NCBI GenBank assembly: GCA_963932465.1
Contig: OZ010792.1
Span: forward strand, 279,913,836 to 279,977,835
DNA: 64,000 nt
Direction of reading: 5' to 3'
Source of the DNA: Maratus speciosus
Taxonomy: Eukaryota; Arthropoda; Arachnida; Araneae; Salticidae
Shown: in pieces, positions 24,699 through 35,617 of the stretch
How the letters are laid out: each line of letters begins with the position of its first letter
Position numbering within the stretch: the first letter of the stretch is position 1
Made by a program: the position numbers and the translations under genes
The notes under the pieces: model-generated
Told to the model about the DNA's origin: nothing
The model's input: only the letters and a program-made list of their open reading frames with translations
Databases searched by the model: none

Positions 24699-25623
24699 CA
24701 AGGAAGGTCTCCTTACTGGGCATACACAGAATATTTTGAAAAAAAATACCAATTAAACTACTTATGTATGTAATAAAGGATCCGTCAAATTTAGTGGCGG
24801 AATTGCAGTAGAAAGTCTGTAAAAAATAAAATACTTTCGAGTATTTGGCGCGAAAAGACGAAAGCGTCATGCGATTTGGCGAGCAGTACTTTTCCTCGCC
24901 AAAAAGCAAAAGATTTTAATGCACCTGAAAATTGTTTGTTAATTGATTTTTAGAATGCGTGTAAAAAGTATTTAATGAATTTAAACATAAAGAATGAGAG
25001 AGTTTAATAAATACATTTTTTCATATTGCATATTATGCTGCTTGTTGTTTAATTTTATTTCTTTAAAAGTAATTTCATATATAAAAAATATTTTCATATA
25101 TTTAAGCGTATTCCAAAATAAAGGCAAGATTCATTTAGCAATTATTCATTTCAATATCAAAGAATTCGTTGTTTCCATAGCAACAAAATTGATTTGACAG
25201 CGCTCAACTGGACTTAATTTTGAGATATTGAAACAATTTTAATTTATTTTAATTTTGTTCTAATTCATAAAATTTTATATTTAACTTTCATTATAAATAA
25301 ATAAATATATATATGACAAAACTATAGTTAAATCAAACTAAAACTGACAAAACTAAAGTCATTTACGTTAAATTTATTTAAACAAGTTCAATATGAAACA
25401 TTTTTATCTTAAAGAGTATTCGACATGAAAAAGTATTTTTCGAAATTTCATTTCATCGCCAACCGATGATAAATCGCCAAATAAACGAAAATTTAATTAT
25501 TTTTTACAAACGTTCTTTCGAGGTTCCGCCAAAAAAAAATTTATAAGCATATATACCCACATGAGAAAAACACTGTAATTTTTTCAGATTTTTCTGAATA
25601 TGTCCGTATGGAGACCTTCCTTG
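24699..25623. mobile_element. 925-bp TIR element, unclassified
   Basis: The ends are inverted repeats: CAAGGAAGGTCTCCTTACTG at 24699 and, as reverse complement from 25623, CAAGGAAGGTCTCCATACGG. Similarity continues for about 35 bp (ACATATTCAGAAA-like). A 15-bp sequence GTAGTTTAATATTAA lies just outside both ends (24678-24692 and 25627-25641). If the element is read as CACTTACAAGG...CCTTGTTG, these are direct flanking repeats. A 15-bp target duplication would be unusual for a TIR element. The interior has TTTGGCGAGCAG and CGCCAAAAA phrases but no coding frame. Confidence 0.6.
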
Positions 25624-25641
25624 TTGGTAGTTTAATATTAA

Positions 25642-28178
25642 TTATGATTATGATTGAGGAATTAATTTAGGAATCTTGAATATACATAGTTTAAATAATG
25701 CTTTTTTACTTACCTGTGGACTTACCTTCTTAGAGAAAAACCCCCATAAATTGTTATTTTTAATGAATTTGCCAGTTCACACTTTCAACGAAGCATGAAT
25801 AAAAAGCGGTGAATATCTCACCAGCAGCTGAGGGGAGGGGGGGAGGTTATGCTCTCAAAGTTGGTAGATAGGATGTGCTAGGTTTGAACTCATCTCACTC
25901 TTGTTGACCTAACCATTCAAAGTTTTCTATGGTTTTTTAACTCCCATGGAGGACAGGTAATCCCAGCCTTGGCTTATATCCTTTATGCAGATAATCACCC
26001 TTGATAAACACTGTCCCCATCAAAGTGATGAATTTTCCATAATCCACTTTTGATATCAGATTTTCTTTTTCCTCCCTTATTCTTTATCCTAATACAATTT
26101 ATTGGATCCCCCCCCCCCCCCCCCCACACACACACCCTCATATTCTCATGAAAGGTTCTTATAGCAGTAAAAGACGTGTTTTTAAGGATTTTAATATAAA
26201 TTAATTGCATCTACGTTTGTTCATATATATAGTATCCGTGTGTGTTGATATTTACTTAAATGTCATACCATTTTTTCATTACAATAATCGGTACAGATAT
26301 TTAATTTAATAATTTATCATGTACTATCCTTATCCTTTCTTTTACAAAAGAAAATCCCTTTTATTGTGTTTATCTATGTTTTTTATTAATTTTTATCATT
26401 ACTGTTATTGGAAAATACTTTTATATAATTTGCAGACATGTGTTCTATTTAAAAAAAATATATATATATATAAAAAATCTAATTCCATAATTCCCTTCTT
26501 TCATATCAGCAAAAATATGTGTCAAAGGGTTCATTTTTATGACATTTTGTTATTTTTGCATTTGAATTATTTTACATAAGTTATGTATAATATAAAAGTT
26601 TTTTATATGCATGTAAAATTTTATTAAAAAAGCAGTCCAGCAAAATAGGCTTTACCGTCATAGATCACACAATCCCATGTTTAACTGTGGGTAAATTTAA
26701 ACACAGGATTACCATCTCTTTACTAGGGAATCCAACCTTAGGGGTTCAAACCTTTTTTCTTATTAAGAACTCTTACTAATTTTTTTACATTTAATATATA
26801 TATATAAGATTGCCCACTACCACCACCAAAAAGCATTTTTACATTAAAAAATCAATAATTTATTTAAATAAAGCTCTGGAATTTATTAAAAACTATACTT
26901 TCTTATTAGCCACATGCCAGGAGTTAATAGCCGAAGAAATCCCCCAAACAATTTGACTACTTACAGCAGGAATTTTGATTATGATCATTTCAGTGGTTTT
27001 AAGCATGTAATTTGGGTACATGTCTGTTAAATTTGTTTTATTTTTATTATTTTATTTATTGATGTTTTAAATTTGTTTGGAATATTAGTTGGAAACAAAT
27101 GCTGTACTATTTAGACTGTTTTAAGTGCAAATGTGTTAATCCTTCGTAATTGGGCTGTAGGGTATAGAGATGGATTTTTAAAAATTACGCTTGAAAATTA
27201 TTTAAAAAATCTGTGAATTGAGATAGGCTTTTTTTTTTTTTTTTTAATTGCATTTGAATGAAGAAGTTTTCCCTATTCAATGGTATAAAAATTGAAAATT
27301 TGTAACGTTTAGAAGTTAAAAAAATGCAGTAAAAAGCAGAATTTGTGAGGTGTTACAACTGTGAATATGTTGTCATCGTTACTTATGGACATGTTATTGC
27401 ATTATAGCATAGGTATTTAACAAAATTTGGCTTTTGCTCTCAGAAAGTTGATGTCTTATACTTCATTTTCAAAACTTATTTTTCTAAAGCTTAAGTATTT
27501 TTAAAAACACATATACTTAGAAATTTTTACTTGAACAAAATTTATAAAACTTATCTTTTTAAAAATATTTAAAATTTAATGCGATGAGTTTTTAAAAATG
27601 CAGTACAATGTCATCTGACATTTACTGTCAAACTGAATTTCGATAAATATATAAGGTATTGAGTAATACTGTGTTTACATTTTACTGTAGAGTAACATAT
27701 AGTTTTGTGATTGGGGAGATACCTGAAGTGCCTCTTTAATGTTGTTCTCAAATCCAAACTCGCTGCTTTTTGACACATTCAAGGCATCTTTTCCACCCCT
27801 TAAGTGCATAAAATTTACGGGTACACCTATTCGCATATTAAAAAAAAAATCGATCATCCTTTTCATTTTCATTTAAAGACAAAGAATTTTTCAGAAAATG
27901 TTATCAAAGCTGGGTTGTTAGGACAGTTTTTGAAACATGACAGTTTAAGAAAAATTGTCATGAGGCAGCAATCGATTTATTATTTAAGATTTTTCAAAAA
28001 AAAAAAAAAAAAGGGGGGGGGGGAAAGTAGTATTCAATTTTTTGACACTTGAGTAGTGAGTTCTGAAAATTTCATGCATTTTTGTGCAAAAATGAGATTG
28101 TGAATGCATCAAAGTTTTGCATTGTTGAGTTGTGAAAAAAAAAAAATTGATCTGCTTAATGAAATTCGATTATATCTA
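25642..28178. other. AT-rich DNA without supported genes; simple repeats
   Basis: No gene is recognised. Landmarks are an 18-base C run at 26108-26125 followed by (CA)n, an (AT)n run near 26459-26471, an A run then G run at 27996-28023, and (AT)n near 26796-26806. The segment 25850-25980 is less AT-rich and contains CTAGGTTTGAACTCATC, which resembles a degenerate pol III B box. It could be a SINE remnant, but no A box or second copy was found here. Confidence 0.4.
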
Positions 28179-28954
28179 CTAGCAAAAGCCATGCTTTGTT
28201 TGGATTCGTGAAGCATTATTTAATAAATATTTGAAAGTAACAATATTTTTTTATATTATTTTTGCATCTTTATTAAGCAAAAACTTTATTTTATGTTTTG
28301 GCGCATTTTAATTTTAGAAATGTAAATTCAGCCAAATAAGCAAGAATTTCCTCGGAATTTTTTATTTATGATATAACGAATTTAACAATTAATTATATTT
28401 TGTTACAATTCTTTTGTTGCCACTTTACAAAAAAAAAAAAAAAAAAAAACCCCATAATATAATTCTTTTCAAATGCATAAGTATCGTCTGCATAAATGAT
28501 TTCACAAAATAAGAATAAATTGTGTATTTGAATTCTTAACACTGAAAAATACTTTTATAATTGAATGTAAATAATTGAATTTTCACAAATTTTAAGTCAT
28601 TAAAAATATGCTATAAATTTCATAATAAGGGGTATTTTAAAAATTTCATAAAAGAACTTATGAAATTATTTAATTAATCATGGTTTTATCTATAGTTACT
28701 AACTCCATGATTTATTTTTTCTTTTGAAAATGTACTTGTTTCATTTTTTATTTGCAAAAATGCTTCCGTAATGGAAAAACATGTAAAATAAATTAAAATA
28801 ATAATTTTTTTAAGGTTATTCTGAAAAATAAAATAACAATATTGTGCAAATCTACAGATCATAATTTATTTTTATGTCTAATTTCAAGTCAAAATACTGA
28901 ATAGTTTTTTTGTAAACTGTATGACAAAATTTAATTTGTGTAGCCTAGTAGAGG
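28179..28954 (-). mobile_element. Helitron-like family C, copy C1
   Basis: On the minus strand the 3' end reads CAAAGCATGGCTTTTGCTAG with a small hairpin (CAAAGC/ATG/GCTTTTG). It stops at CTAG (28179-28182) followed by T. The 5' end of the homology is at 28954 (CCTCTACTAGGCTACAC). The same ~800-bp sequence occurs in plus orientation at 58720-59699. Similarity stops abruptly at the same point in both copies, which defines the ends. The base before the presumed 5' TC is C rather than A, so the exact 5' start is uncertain. No coding is present. Confidence 0.72.
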
Positions 28955-29311
28955 ATTTGCTTCGCTCATTCTAATTAAATCTGTAAATATGTAGATCTAA
29001 TTGACAGGAGATTTCAAATACTGGCTTAAATTTTCCTCAATTGAAAGTAGGCTCTTTTCCAAATAATTGCTTAAAGTGGAGTTTTTAAAAATGAAATTAT
29101 TTAATAGTAATTTGCCCTTTCATTCTGACTATTAATTGTAGCATTTGATAAGCTTGTACACAAGAATGTAACTTGGAGAACCATTATCCGCAGAGTTTTA
29201 TCTGCTAAACACTTTTTTTTTTCCGTACCATAAAACAATATTTTTAAGTGAATGTTGATTTATTATTTAAATTCTATTAGACATGGATTTAATTTTTTGC
29301 TCTAATTTCAG
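28955..29311. other. Presumed intron end upstream of the Prp40-like exon
   Basis: AT-rich non-coding DNA ends in the pyrimidine-rich acceptor TTTTTTGCTCTAATTTCAG just before 29312. Confidence 0.45.
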
Positions 29312-29395
29312 AAATTCTCAGAAAGTGATGCAAGTGAAGAAGAACTTGAGCACAGAAGGCGACTTTTATTGCAACAGTTAGCAGCTCACCAGTAG
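29312..29395 (+). CDS. Prp40: Terminal coding exon of a probable Prp40-type pre-mRNA processing factor
   Basis: A strong 3' splice acceptor (TTTTTTGCTCTAATTTCAG) precedes an 84-base open stretch ending in TAG at 29393-29395. In phase 0 it encodes 27 residues: an acidic, Ser-rich start (E-S-D-A-S-E-E-E-L) followed by E-H-R-R-R-L-L-L-Q-Q-L and a short tail. This matches, from memory, the extreme C-terminus of animal PRPF40A/Prp40 (S-E-x-E-L-E-x-R-R-R-x-L-L-x-Q-L). Prp40 is a U1 snRNP-associated WW/FF-domain protein acting in early spliceosome assembly in the nucleus. Only the tail is present here. The WW and FF domains and the Lys/Arg/Ser-rich linker must lie upstream, beyond a long intron, and no other exon was recognised in the window. 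Coding composition clearly exceeds its surroundings. The identity rests on a short motif, so it is probable rather than certain. Confidence 0.6.
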   Translation, partial: KFSESDASEEELEHRRRLLLQQLAAHQ

Positions 29396-29560
29396 TTTTT
29401 TACTCCATTTGGACCCTTCCAGATAATGAACTTCCATTATGATCGTTATGGACTAGTTAATTTTTTATTACAATTTCATTGTTTTTCATTATGCTGTTTT
29501 ATGTTGGATCATGGATGATATCATTTTAAAAATGAATCTACAAATATTGTAATATTTATT

Positions 29561-29566
29561 ATTAAA
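29561..29566 (+). terminator. Poly(A) signal for the Prp40-like gene
   Basis: ATTAAA lies about 166 bases after the stop codon. It is followed about 15-30 bases later by a GT-rich tract (TTTTGTTTGTTCTCTTGTTT), the usual arrangement of a cleavage and polyadenylation site. The 3' UTR would be about 180-200 bases. Confidence 0.6.
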
Positions 29567-29619
29567 AGCTCAATCATTTTGTTTGTTCTCTTGTTTGTAT
29601 TTATTTCATGATCTTGAAA

Positions 29620-32068
29620 GATTTATTAACATATATTTCAAATGAAAATCAAATTTCATCTCTATCTCTTTCTATCTGGAAAATTTTCCAAATATTAATG
29701 TAGATTTCATTAACACTATGTTAATACTTAGCCAATCTTTTCAGAAGTGTAGCTATACCAGCAGGATTTTACGTCATTTGAAAAATTACCCCCCGTCTGT
29801 TTTTTTTCTCCCTTCTTTTTTACCAATAAAGTCCTATTTCTTTCACTACAGATTTTTCAGTTATCTCCAGAAACCATAACCCACTTTTGAACTACTGTGA
29901 AAAACCAGTAGGTATTTTTAACAATGAATAATGATGTGGCAATAATCAGTGCTATGAGCTTTACATCGTTGAATAGCGAAAAAATGTGCTTTTGAATGAA
30001 ATTTTTTTGAGAATCGTAGCTCAATTAAACGATTTTTTTAAATGGTTTTTTAAATAATTTTCAAGCATTAATTTTTCTGAAGAATGAGCATTTTTTTGCC
30101 ACAAAAGTAAAAAGTAGCTAGTGACAGCTTAGTTGCTGCAATTGGCAACTGACTGAGCTTAGGACAAATTTTTAAAAAATTTTCTTTCTTTCTTTTTTTT
30201 ACTTTAATATTATGTAATTAGATCTATTTGCGAGTGTTGTAATCACGGCTACAATGTACTTTTAAATGAATGTGGATACTACTAAATATTTTAAACAACA
30301 TTTTTGCGTTAAATCAGATTCCCTCAATTATGCCATTTAGCTGTGGATTTGATTATGGGAGATTACTCATAAGATTAGATTAACTATAAATTAAGGCACT
30401 TTTGTGCTAAACTGAAATCTGTCGACGAAAAACCAGATTTCTGTTTTCTTGTACTTTTTTCAAATTTAAAAATGTTTTAGTTGCAAATTTATTACATGTC
30501 ACCAAATAATGAAAACACACAAATAGCTCTACGTGTTTGGCAATGAGATGTATACAAAATTGATAAATGAATATGCTGGACAAGCAATAAAATTTCACAC
30601 ATTTTTATTAATAAAGAAGGAATACAAAAAAGATATATTTTTATCACAACTTATACAATATACGTGTACAAAACACACTTCACATGAGTAATTGTTCTAG
30701 CCAGTTGTAATTTTACTGCCAGAATCCAGTGGCTTTTTATATCATTTTGTTCAACAATAAATAAATCTACATGCCTGGCCATATGAAACACAAGATATAT
30801 CGAACTACGTTCCATCACAGAATCGCATTTTTTCTATTACAAAATTACACTTCCAAGTGGGGTTTAGCATAAAGGTACAGTCACATTTTGAACCCATATA
30901 AAACAAATGCATTCTTATTGGGACTTAAAACGGCCTATAGAGGTGCTGATCACAGCTGTCGGTACAGGAGAATTGCTCCTTTAACTAATGCTAAAGTGCC
31001 ATTGAAATCATTCATTATTGTAAATGCAAGTTGAAAGGTTCAAAATAGAAAGATATTCAAATTTGGATAATTTTTACTTTGTCATATAGACAGAACACAA
31101 ATGTCACATGAAATCTTAAATTATGCAACAAAAAAAAAAAAAAAAATAACCATTCTGAACAGATTAAAAATACATATAAATCAATGTGCTTGCATGGCAT
31201 TTTCCTGAAGCGAGAAGCTATATCTTTTCTCCACCAGATGGCATATTCGAGCTCTTGAATTGCCAATGGAAGAATCTATTTTGTTTAAAAAATATTGGTA
31301 TAAAATAAAAATGTTCTTGCTCAATCATACTAGCCCTAACATGTTTTGCTTTTGAAACGTGACTTGTTAAGCTTAATTTTTTTAAATGTTTTTTCTTAAT
31401 GTGTATAGAAACTAAATTTAATTAGAATCGACATTGCATTTCTGTAAGATCTAAGCTCTTAACTTGAATTTAATTAAAAGCTGTTACTGCAAACTATAGT
31501 AGTAGGAGTTTGCTAGCCGGCTGTTACATCCTGCACTAAAAAATGACATTTTATTTATGAGTAAGTCAATTGGATGTAAGGTGAGCAGTTTTTCTTTTAT
31601 TGATCTTCGTCTGGATTTAAAGTAATTTTGTGATTTGACATTGTTTTGATGTTTACTTTAGTGTACTGTAAGCTTAACTCCTATCTTGGTTTATGAGCAA
31701 TATAAAAGTAGGGTTTTTTGTGAAAGAGTGCAATTGGTAGTTGCATTTTTCTTTTCCTGCAAGCAGACTTTTGAGGTAAACTAATGGAATATAACAGGCC
31801 TGATAAGTTTAATTAGTTAGCAAGTTATTCATAGTGCTACATCAAATGTCTTGAGTGTTTACTGCAAATATAGCTGGACAGTCTTCGTATTATGTGAAAT
31901 GTTATTTGCTGCAAATCCTGCTGGAATGCTCTCATTTTGCGAACATTACTATTTTTTCCTGCGAATAAGATACTAAACTATATTTTATGCTAACACTGTT
32001 TAAGAAATAAACTTTTTGTTCAGTATTAAACTTGGCTGTGTTTTTATGAGTCCATGCTACATAACACT
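29620..32068. other. Intergenic AT-rich DNA, mostly unique
   Basis: No gene is supported. The segment 30600-31260 is somewhat richer in mixed sequence than its surroundings, and on the minus strand it carries AATAAA-like hexamers near 30610. It could be a 3' UTR of a minus-strand gene, but no coding exon was found to go with it. Confidence 0.35.
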
Positions 32069-32071
32069 TAC

Positions 32072-32289
32072 TGTTTTGCTGTAAATTTTGGAAATATATC
32101 TGTGAAACCAGTAGCCCGAAAAAAGCGTTCAGCATCTTTCTCATTCAGTAAAATATGCCAAGTTTCTTCATAGAGATCTGCATGGGTCGAAATTTTCAGG
32201 CCTATATCTAGCCCTTTTTTTTTTTCACACTTCATATCCTGATTCGGCTGTGTCAAAAAATCATTGAAATAAGGCCTGATTGGTATCAA
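32072..32289 (-). CDS. Possible coding exon, unrecognised protein
   Basis: A minus-strand frame from 32289 has protein-like content in its second half: D-L-Y-E-E-T-W-H-I-L-L-N-E-K-D-A-E-R-F-F, then R-A-T-G-F-T-D-I-F. It runs into GTAAGTG at 32071, a near-perfect 5' splice donor that would end the exon at 32072. No matching acceptor is clear upstream. A purine-rich A run near 32218 could hide a frameshift, so the true 5' boundary is unknown. I do not recognise a family. It may equally be a chance frame. Confidence 0.25.
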
Positions 32290-32997
32290 TTTATAAACAA
32301 GAATAAAAATTGTGCGTCAAGTATAGGTTATGAAACACTTTCAGAATACTGTAATAACCATTCGCTATTTAATCAGGTAAAAAAGATATCTACATTTTAG
32401 AAAGTACCATAAAATATTTGAAAAACAGATTGCATTCACTACCGTCCATAGCCGAAAGATTACTCTTATATCCTTTATATATTCTGCGTAGTATGCTAAA
32501 ACTTAGTTTGGTAAGAAAACGCATAACACAGTTGAAAATTCTCCTTCTGTAATTTCTACCAATAAGGAAAGAGCATGTTTACAAACAAACACTTCTGTCA
32601 ACTTATCTCCTACTACATTTTTATCTTATTGATCATTGCAGGAATCACACTTGACGACGTAGGCCAATCATATCGTAGATCTGTTAAATCAATCTGTTAA
32701 AGACCAATCAAATTCCCGGAGTTCATGTGTATAGTAGTAGCAATAATGAATGATCAGGTTTTCTTGCTAACCAACAGTAATTCGACCAACAGTGATGTCA
32801 GTTGCCCTTTCCTTATAGATGGAAACATATTTGAATTCATTTGTACAGTCCTTGCTTGAAGTGCGTTTTCAATTTCGGTTTATGCTTTTAAATTTAACTA
32901 TTTTTTTTTTTACATTTTACTCTTTGCATATAAATTCTGTACCTCTTGTACAGGATTGCACAAAAGAAACCACGTACCATTCGCCTTATTAGCATTG
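32290..32997. other. AT-rich DNA without supported genes
   Basis: No gene. The phrase AGAAAACGCATAACACAGTT followed by GAAAATTC near 32515 resembles 462-486 (AGAAAACGTATAAGCACAGT), a hint of an old dispersed repeat. Confidence 0.35.
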
Positions 32998-33076
32998 AAG
33001 CGACTCCCCTGGAGCCATAGGATAACATGGAGACGTTTGGAATTTGAAGCGGCTTTGACCCCTCCTGTAATAGCAC
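32998..33076 (-). mobile_element. Fragment of the TTA-inserting MITE family D
   Basis: On the minus strand from 33076 it reads GTGCTATTACAGGAGGGGTC, then a segment containing CGTCTCCATGTTATCCTATG and GGGGAGTCGCTTC. This is the same order as the start of the elements at 63286 and 63737. The match ends at 32998 where unrelated sequence begins, so the copy is truncated. Confidence 0.75.
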
Positions 33077-33297
33077 TTTAACTCTCAAACAAAAGAGAAG
33101 ATCAGCCGATAGCGACAGCACTCAGCATGAAGAAGAGCCAAGCGGTCCCTTCGTTTGGTGCCTCCTCCCCCAATTTACCCCAGCAACCCGCAGGAGTCGG
33201 ACCCACGAGCCAATGCCGAAGATTCAAGAGGGGGAGTTGCTTTGCAGAAACCTTTCAAGATCAACTGCAAAGTGATTTTTGGTCGACAACCGATGGA
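33077..33297. other. GC-richer segment of unknown origin
   Basis: About 220 bp clearly richer in G+C than the neighbourhood. Overlapping plus-strand frames are open in more than one phase (33127-33324 and 33155-33532), and the second continues into minisatellite. Open frames in two phases argue against coding. It may be the remaining part of the truncated element on either side. No family is recognised. Confidence 0.4.
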
Positions 33298-33891
33298 AGG
33301 GGTAGATTCTGTTCCGAAAATTAAAAAAAAAATCGGTCATAAATCCGGATATAAAATATATCGCGTTTTCCGACAAATGGTCGCTGAAAAAAATCAATTT
33401 CGTCAAAGGATCGCGGGAAAAATGCAAATTTCGTCTGAAGATCGCAAAAAAACGCGAATTTCATCCAGGGATTACGAAAAAAACGCGAATTTCGTTAAAG
33501 AATCGCGGAAAAACGTAAATTTCGTCAAATGAACGCGAAGAAATGCAAATTTTGTCAAAAGAATCGCGGAAAAAACGTAAATTTTGTCAAAAGATGGCGA
33601 TAGAAAGGCAAATTTCGTCAAAAGATTGCGAAAAAAAGGCAAACTTTGTCAAAAGATCGCGAAAAAAACGGCAAATTTCGTCAAAAGATTACGAAAAACC
33701 CCACAAATTTCGTCGAAAAAACCGCAAATTTCGTCAAATGATCGCATAAGAACCGCAAATTTTGTCAAAAGATCGCGAAAAACGAAAAAAAAAAACCCCC
33801 CACATGGTTAGGGCCGGGAGTGGATCCCCTCTGTTGTAACCTTTCAGAAAATTTTCTGTGAATTTCAGATTATAACTCAGAATCACCCCTG
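33298..33891. mobile_element. Second, shorter copy of the minisatellite transposon
   Basis: The right end reads CAGAATCACCCCTG (33878-33891), matching CACAATCACCCCTG of the 8877-11415 element. The left end AGGGGTAGATTCTG (33298-33311) matches CAGGGGTGATTGTG with a few changes. The left subterminal part GGATATAAAATATATCGCG, then GGTCGCTGAAAAAAATCAAT, matches 8971-9020 of the larger copy. About 14 minisatellite units of ~30 bp follow (33362-33790). The spacer CACATGGTTAGGGCCGGGAG (33800-33819) matches the CACATAATTAGAACCGGGA spacers. No clear flanking duplication was found. Confidence 0.82.
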
Positions 33892-34945
33892 GAAAGGGGG
33901 AAGGTGTCGTTAGTGAGCCTGGGAGTTTCGCGGTAAGTTTCTCCCTGGGCGCATAGGCAGAGGCACACCCTCGCTTAGGGTCGGAATCTCTTGTCCCCAG
34001 TCTACTGTACCTTACTTATATATATCATTGCACTACACTACTAGAGTAATACACAACTAAACTATGACAAATATGAACTACTACATAAATACACTAGTAC
34101 ATTTTATGAACTACTACATTATATTACTTAACAAACACAGGTTCACAAGAGGAGGCCACGAATCTGAGAACTTCATGCGCCACCACCGCGAGTGCGGCGA
34201 ACTAGCTGATTTCTGTTCGATCGCGGTATGGGGCCGCGAAGGGCTCTGGTACGACGACCATACTTTTAGCGATAAAGGTCTCGATCGAGTGCCGCAGGAG
34301 GAGGTCATTTACGATGGCCCTCACTCCTTTCCAGCAGTAGCCATCTAGACACAAGTCGACAAGCGTTCGAGTCTGGAAGTCCCGAGGGAAAAACCTTTTC
34401 CGGATGGACGGAAAAGAGAGGACAAGAGTAAAGACAATGCCTCCGGTAGTTTATTCCTGTCCTACAGAAATACTTGGGATCCTTCTGAAAGAAGCGAGCC
34501 TGGTGATCGCCTAAAGTGCCGTGTCCCGAAAGACCCTGATTTAGGTAGAAATCGACGTGTGCGCACCCGCGGGTAAAGCTCATACGTCAAGGTTCATACG
34601 CCACCTCGCCATTCCCCTCCGTGTCCCATTTATGCTGCCAACGAGGCAGGGCTCGGCCGAAAAGTTGTCTTTTGACCTGGTGGCGAGTGGTTTTAACCTC
34701 GAATCTGATTAGATATCGAGCTCACTGAGATCTCTCTGATGTGCATCTGTGATTGTTTCCTTGATCGCTTGGAGCTCGGCCGCAAAGACTTCTGCACCAT
34801 CAATGAGGCGGAACTGACTTTCTACGACGATCTGACCGTCGTCCACAGCGGTGAGAGCACATCCGAGGGCGTTGTTCTGCTGCTTGGAACATTTAGTAGG
34901 AACACGACGTTCTTGGACGAAGGTCCTCATGTGGCATAAATAATT
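33892..34945 (-). mobile_element. 3' part of a non-LTR retrotransposon (jockey/R1/I-like), truncated
   Basis: A block of distinctly higher G+C carries the C-terminal end of a non-LTR ORF2 on the minus strand (about 34930-34130). A ~240-bp segment down to 33892 (AGTAGTTCATAAAATGTACT, then GGGACAAGAGATTCCGACCC and related text) is probably the 3' untranslated region. The 5' side stops near 34945, where AT-rich DNA resumes. A 5'-truncated LINE is the simplest reading. Confidence 0.75.
34130..34930 (-). pseudogene. ORF2 RNase H and C-terminal region of a non-LTR retrotransposon
   Basis: The first segment (34930-34709) reads N-N-A-L-G-C-A-L, D-D-G-Q, F-R-L, then V-F-A-A-E-L-Q-A-I. This is the RNase H pattern of jockey/I/R1-type ORF2 proteins, with the catalytic Glu in A-E-L-x-A-I. 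Further on (about 34583-34305) it reads G-L-S-G-H-G, H-Q-A-R-F-F, C-L-Y-S-C-P, L-P-D-S-N-A-C-R-L-V, which fits the C-terminal region after RNase H, where a CCHC-like knuckle normally gives x-C-x-C...H...C-P. The zinc-binding Cys pair looks altered. Stops and frame changes separate the segments. Reverse transcriptase and endonuclease domains are missing. It is a dead copy. Confidence 0.78.
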
Positions 34946-35617
34946 CTTATACCGATAAAATATGCAAAGAACAATATTGCCGATGATAGTAAAATGTGGC
35001 GAGAATAAATGACTTTAGTTGCAGTAAAAATAAATTAAGATTTGTCTTACTTAATGAGAAACAGATGACTCAGAGGCTAGTTCAAGGAGTATACATATTC
35101 GTATTAAATCCAACATTATTAATTCTCTAGAAGGGAGAGGTGAAGAAGGAGGTATTTAATCTGGTCACCGTACACGTAGCAAAAAAATGCAACTTAAAAA
35201 AGAATTCCATGACGTTAATGAATGCTGGTTAAAATTATTCCTTAGAGAATGCCTTGATAATAAACTGTCCAAATTGAGATGCGTAACATAAAAAGTCGGA
35301 GATCGAAAAGTAAACTTTTCATAGATCGCGAATTCGCTGTTGAAGAACATTGTAGTCTTAGAATCGCTCTTTGAATCAGGCGCATGGCCCGAAATCCAAA
35401 AGAACAATCACATTTTCGAAAAATACAATATCAAATTTTCATAAAATCTGTTGAAAAACTGGCTGCACTTGGTATATGTATACCATGTAAACGGGGTTCA
35501 CATTAGTGCATCCACAATTAATTTTAAATCTATTAGTTAAATTAAAATTACGTTTGATGAGCAGCGCGTATAAAAAAAACTGAAAAGAAAACAGAAACTA
35601 TCTGAAAAGAGAATGTA
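34946..35617. other. AT-rich DNA without supported genes
   Basis: Nothing recognised. The segment adjoining 35616 may be the continuation of the DNA after 36684, since the MITE between them has simply split it. Confidence 0.4.

Noticed and set aside
25850..25980. Possible tRNA-derived SINE (B-box-like GGTTTGAACTC)
   Set aside because: No A box at the right spacing, no second copy in the window and no clear poly(A) tail or duplication.
26735..26760. GGGGTTCAAACC followed by a T run, like a tRNA T-arm with terminator
   Set aside because: No acceptor stem, D-arm or anticodon arm could be folded upstream.
33127..33811. Plus-strand frames, one of 125 codons, at 33.1-33.8 kb
   Set aside because: Overlapping frames are open in more than one phase, and the longest runs into the minisatellite with a Lys/Arg-rich monotonous reading. 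No family is recognised.
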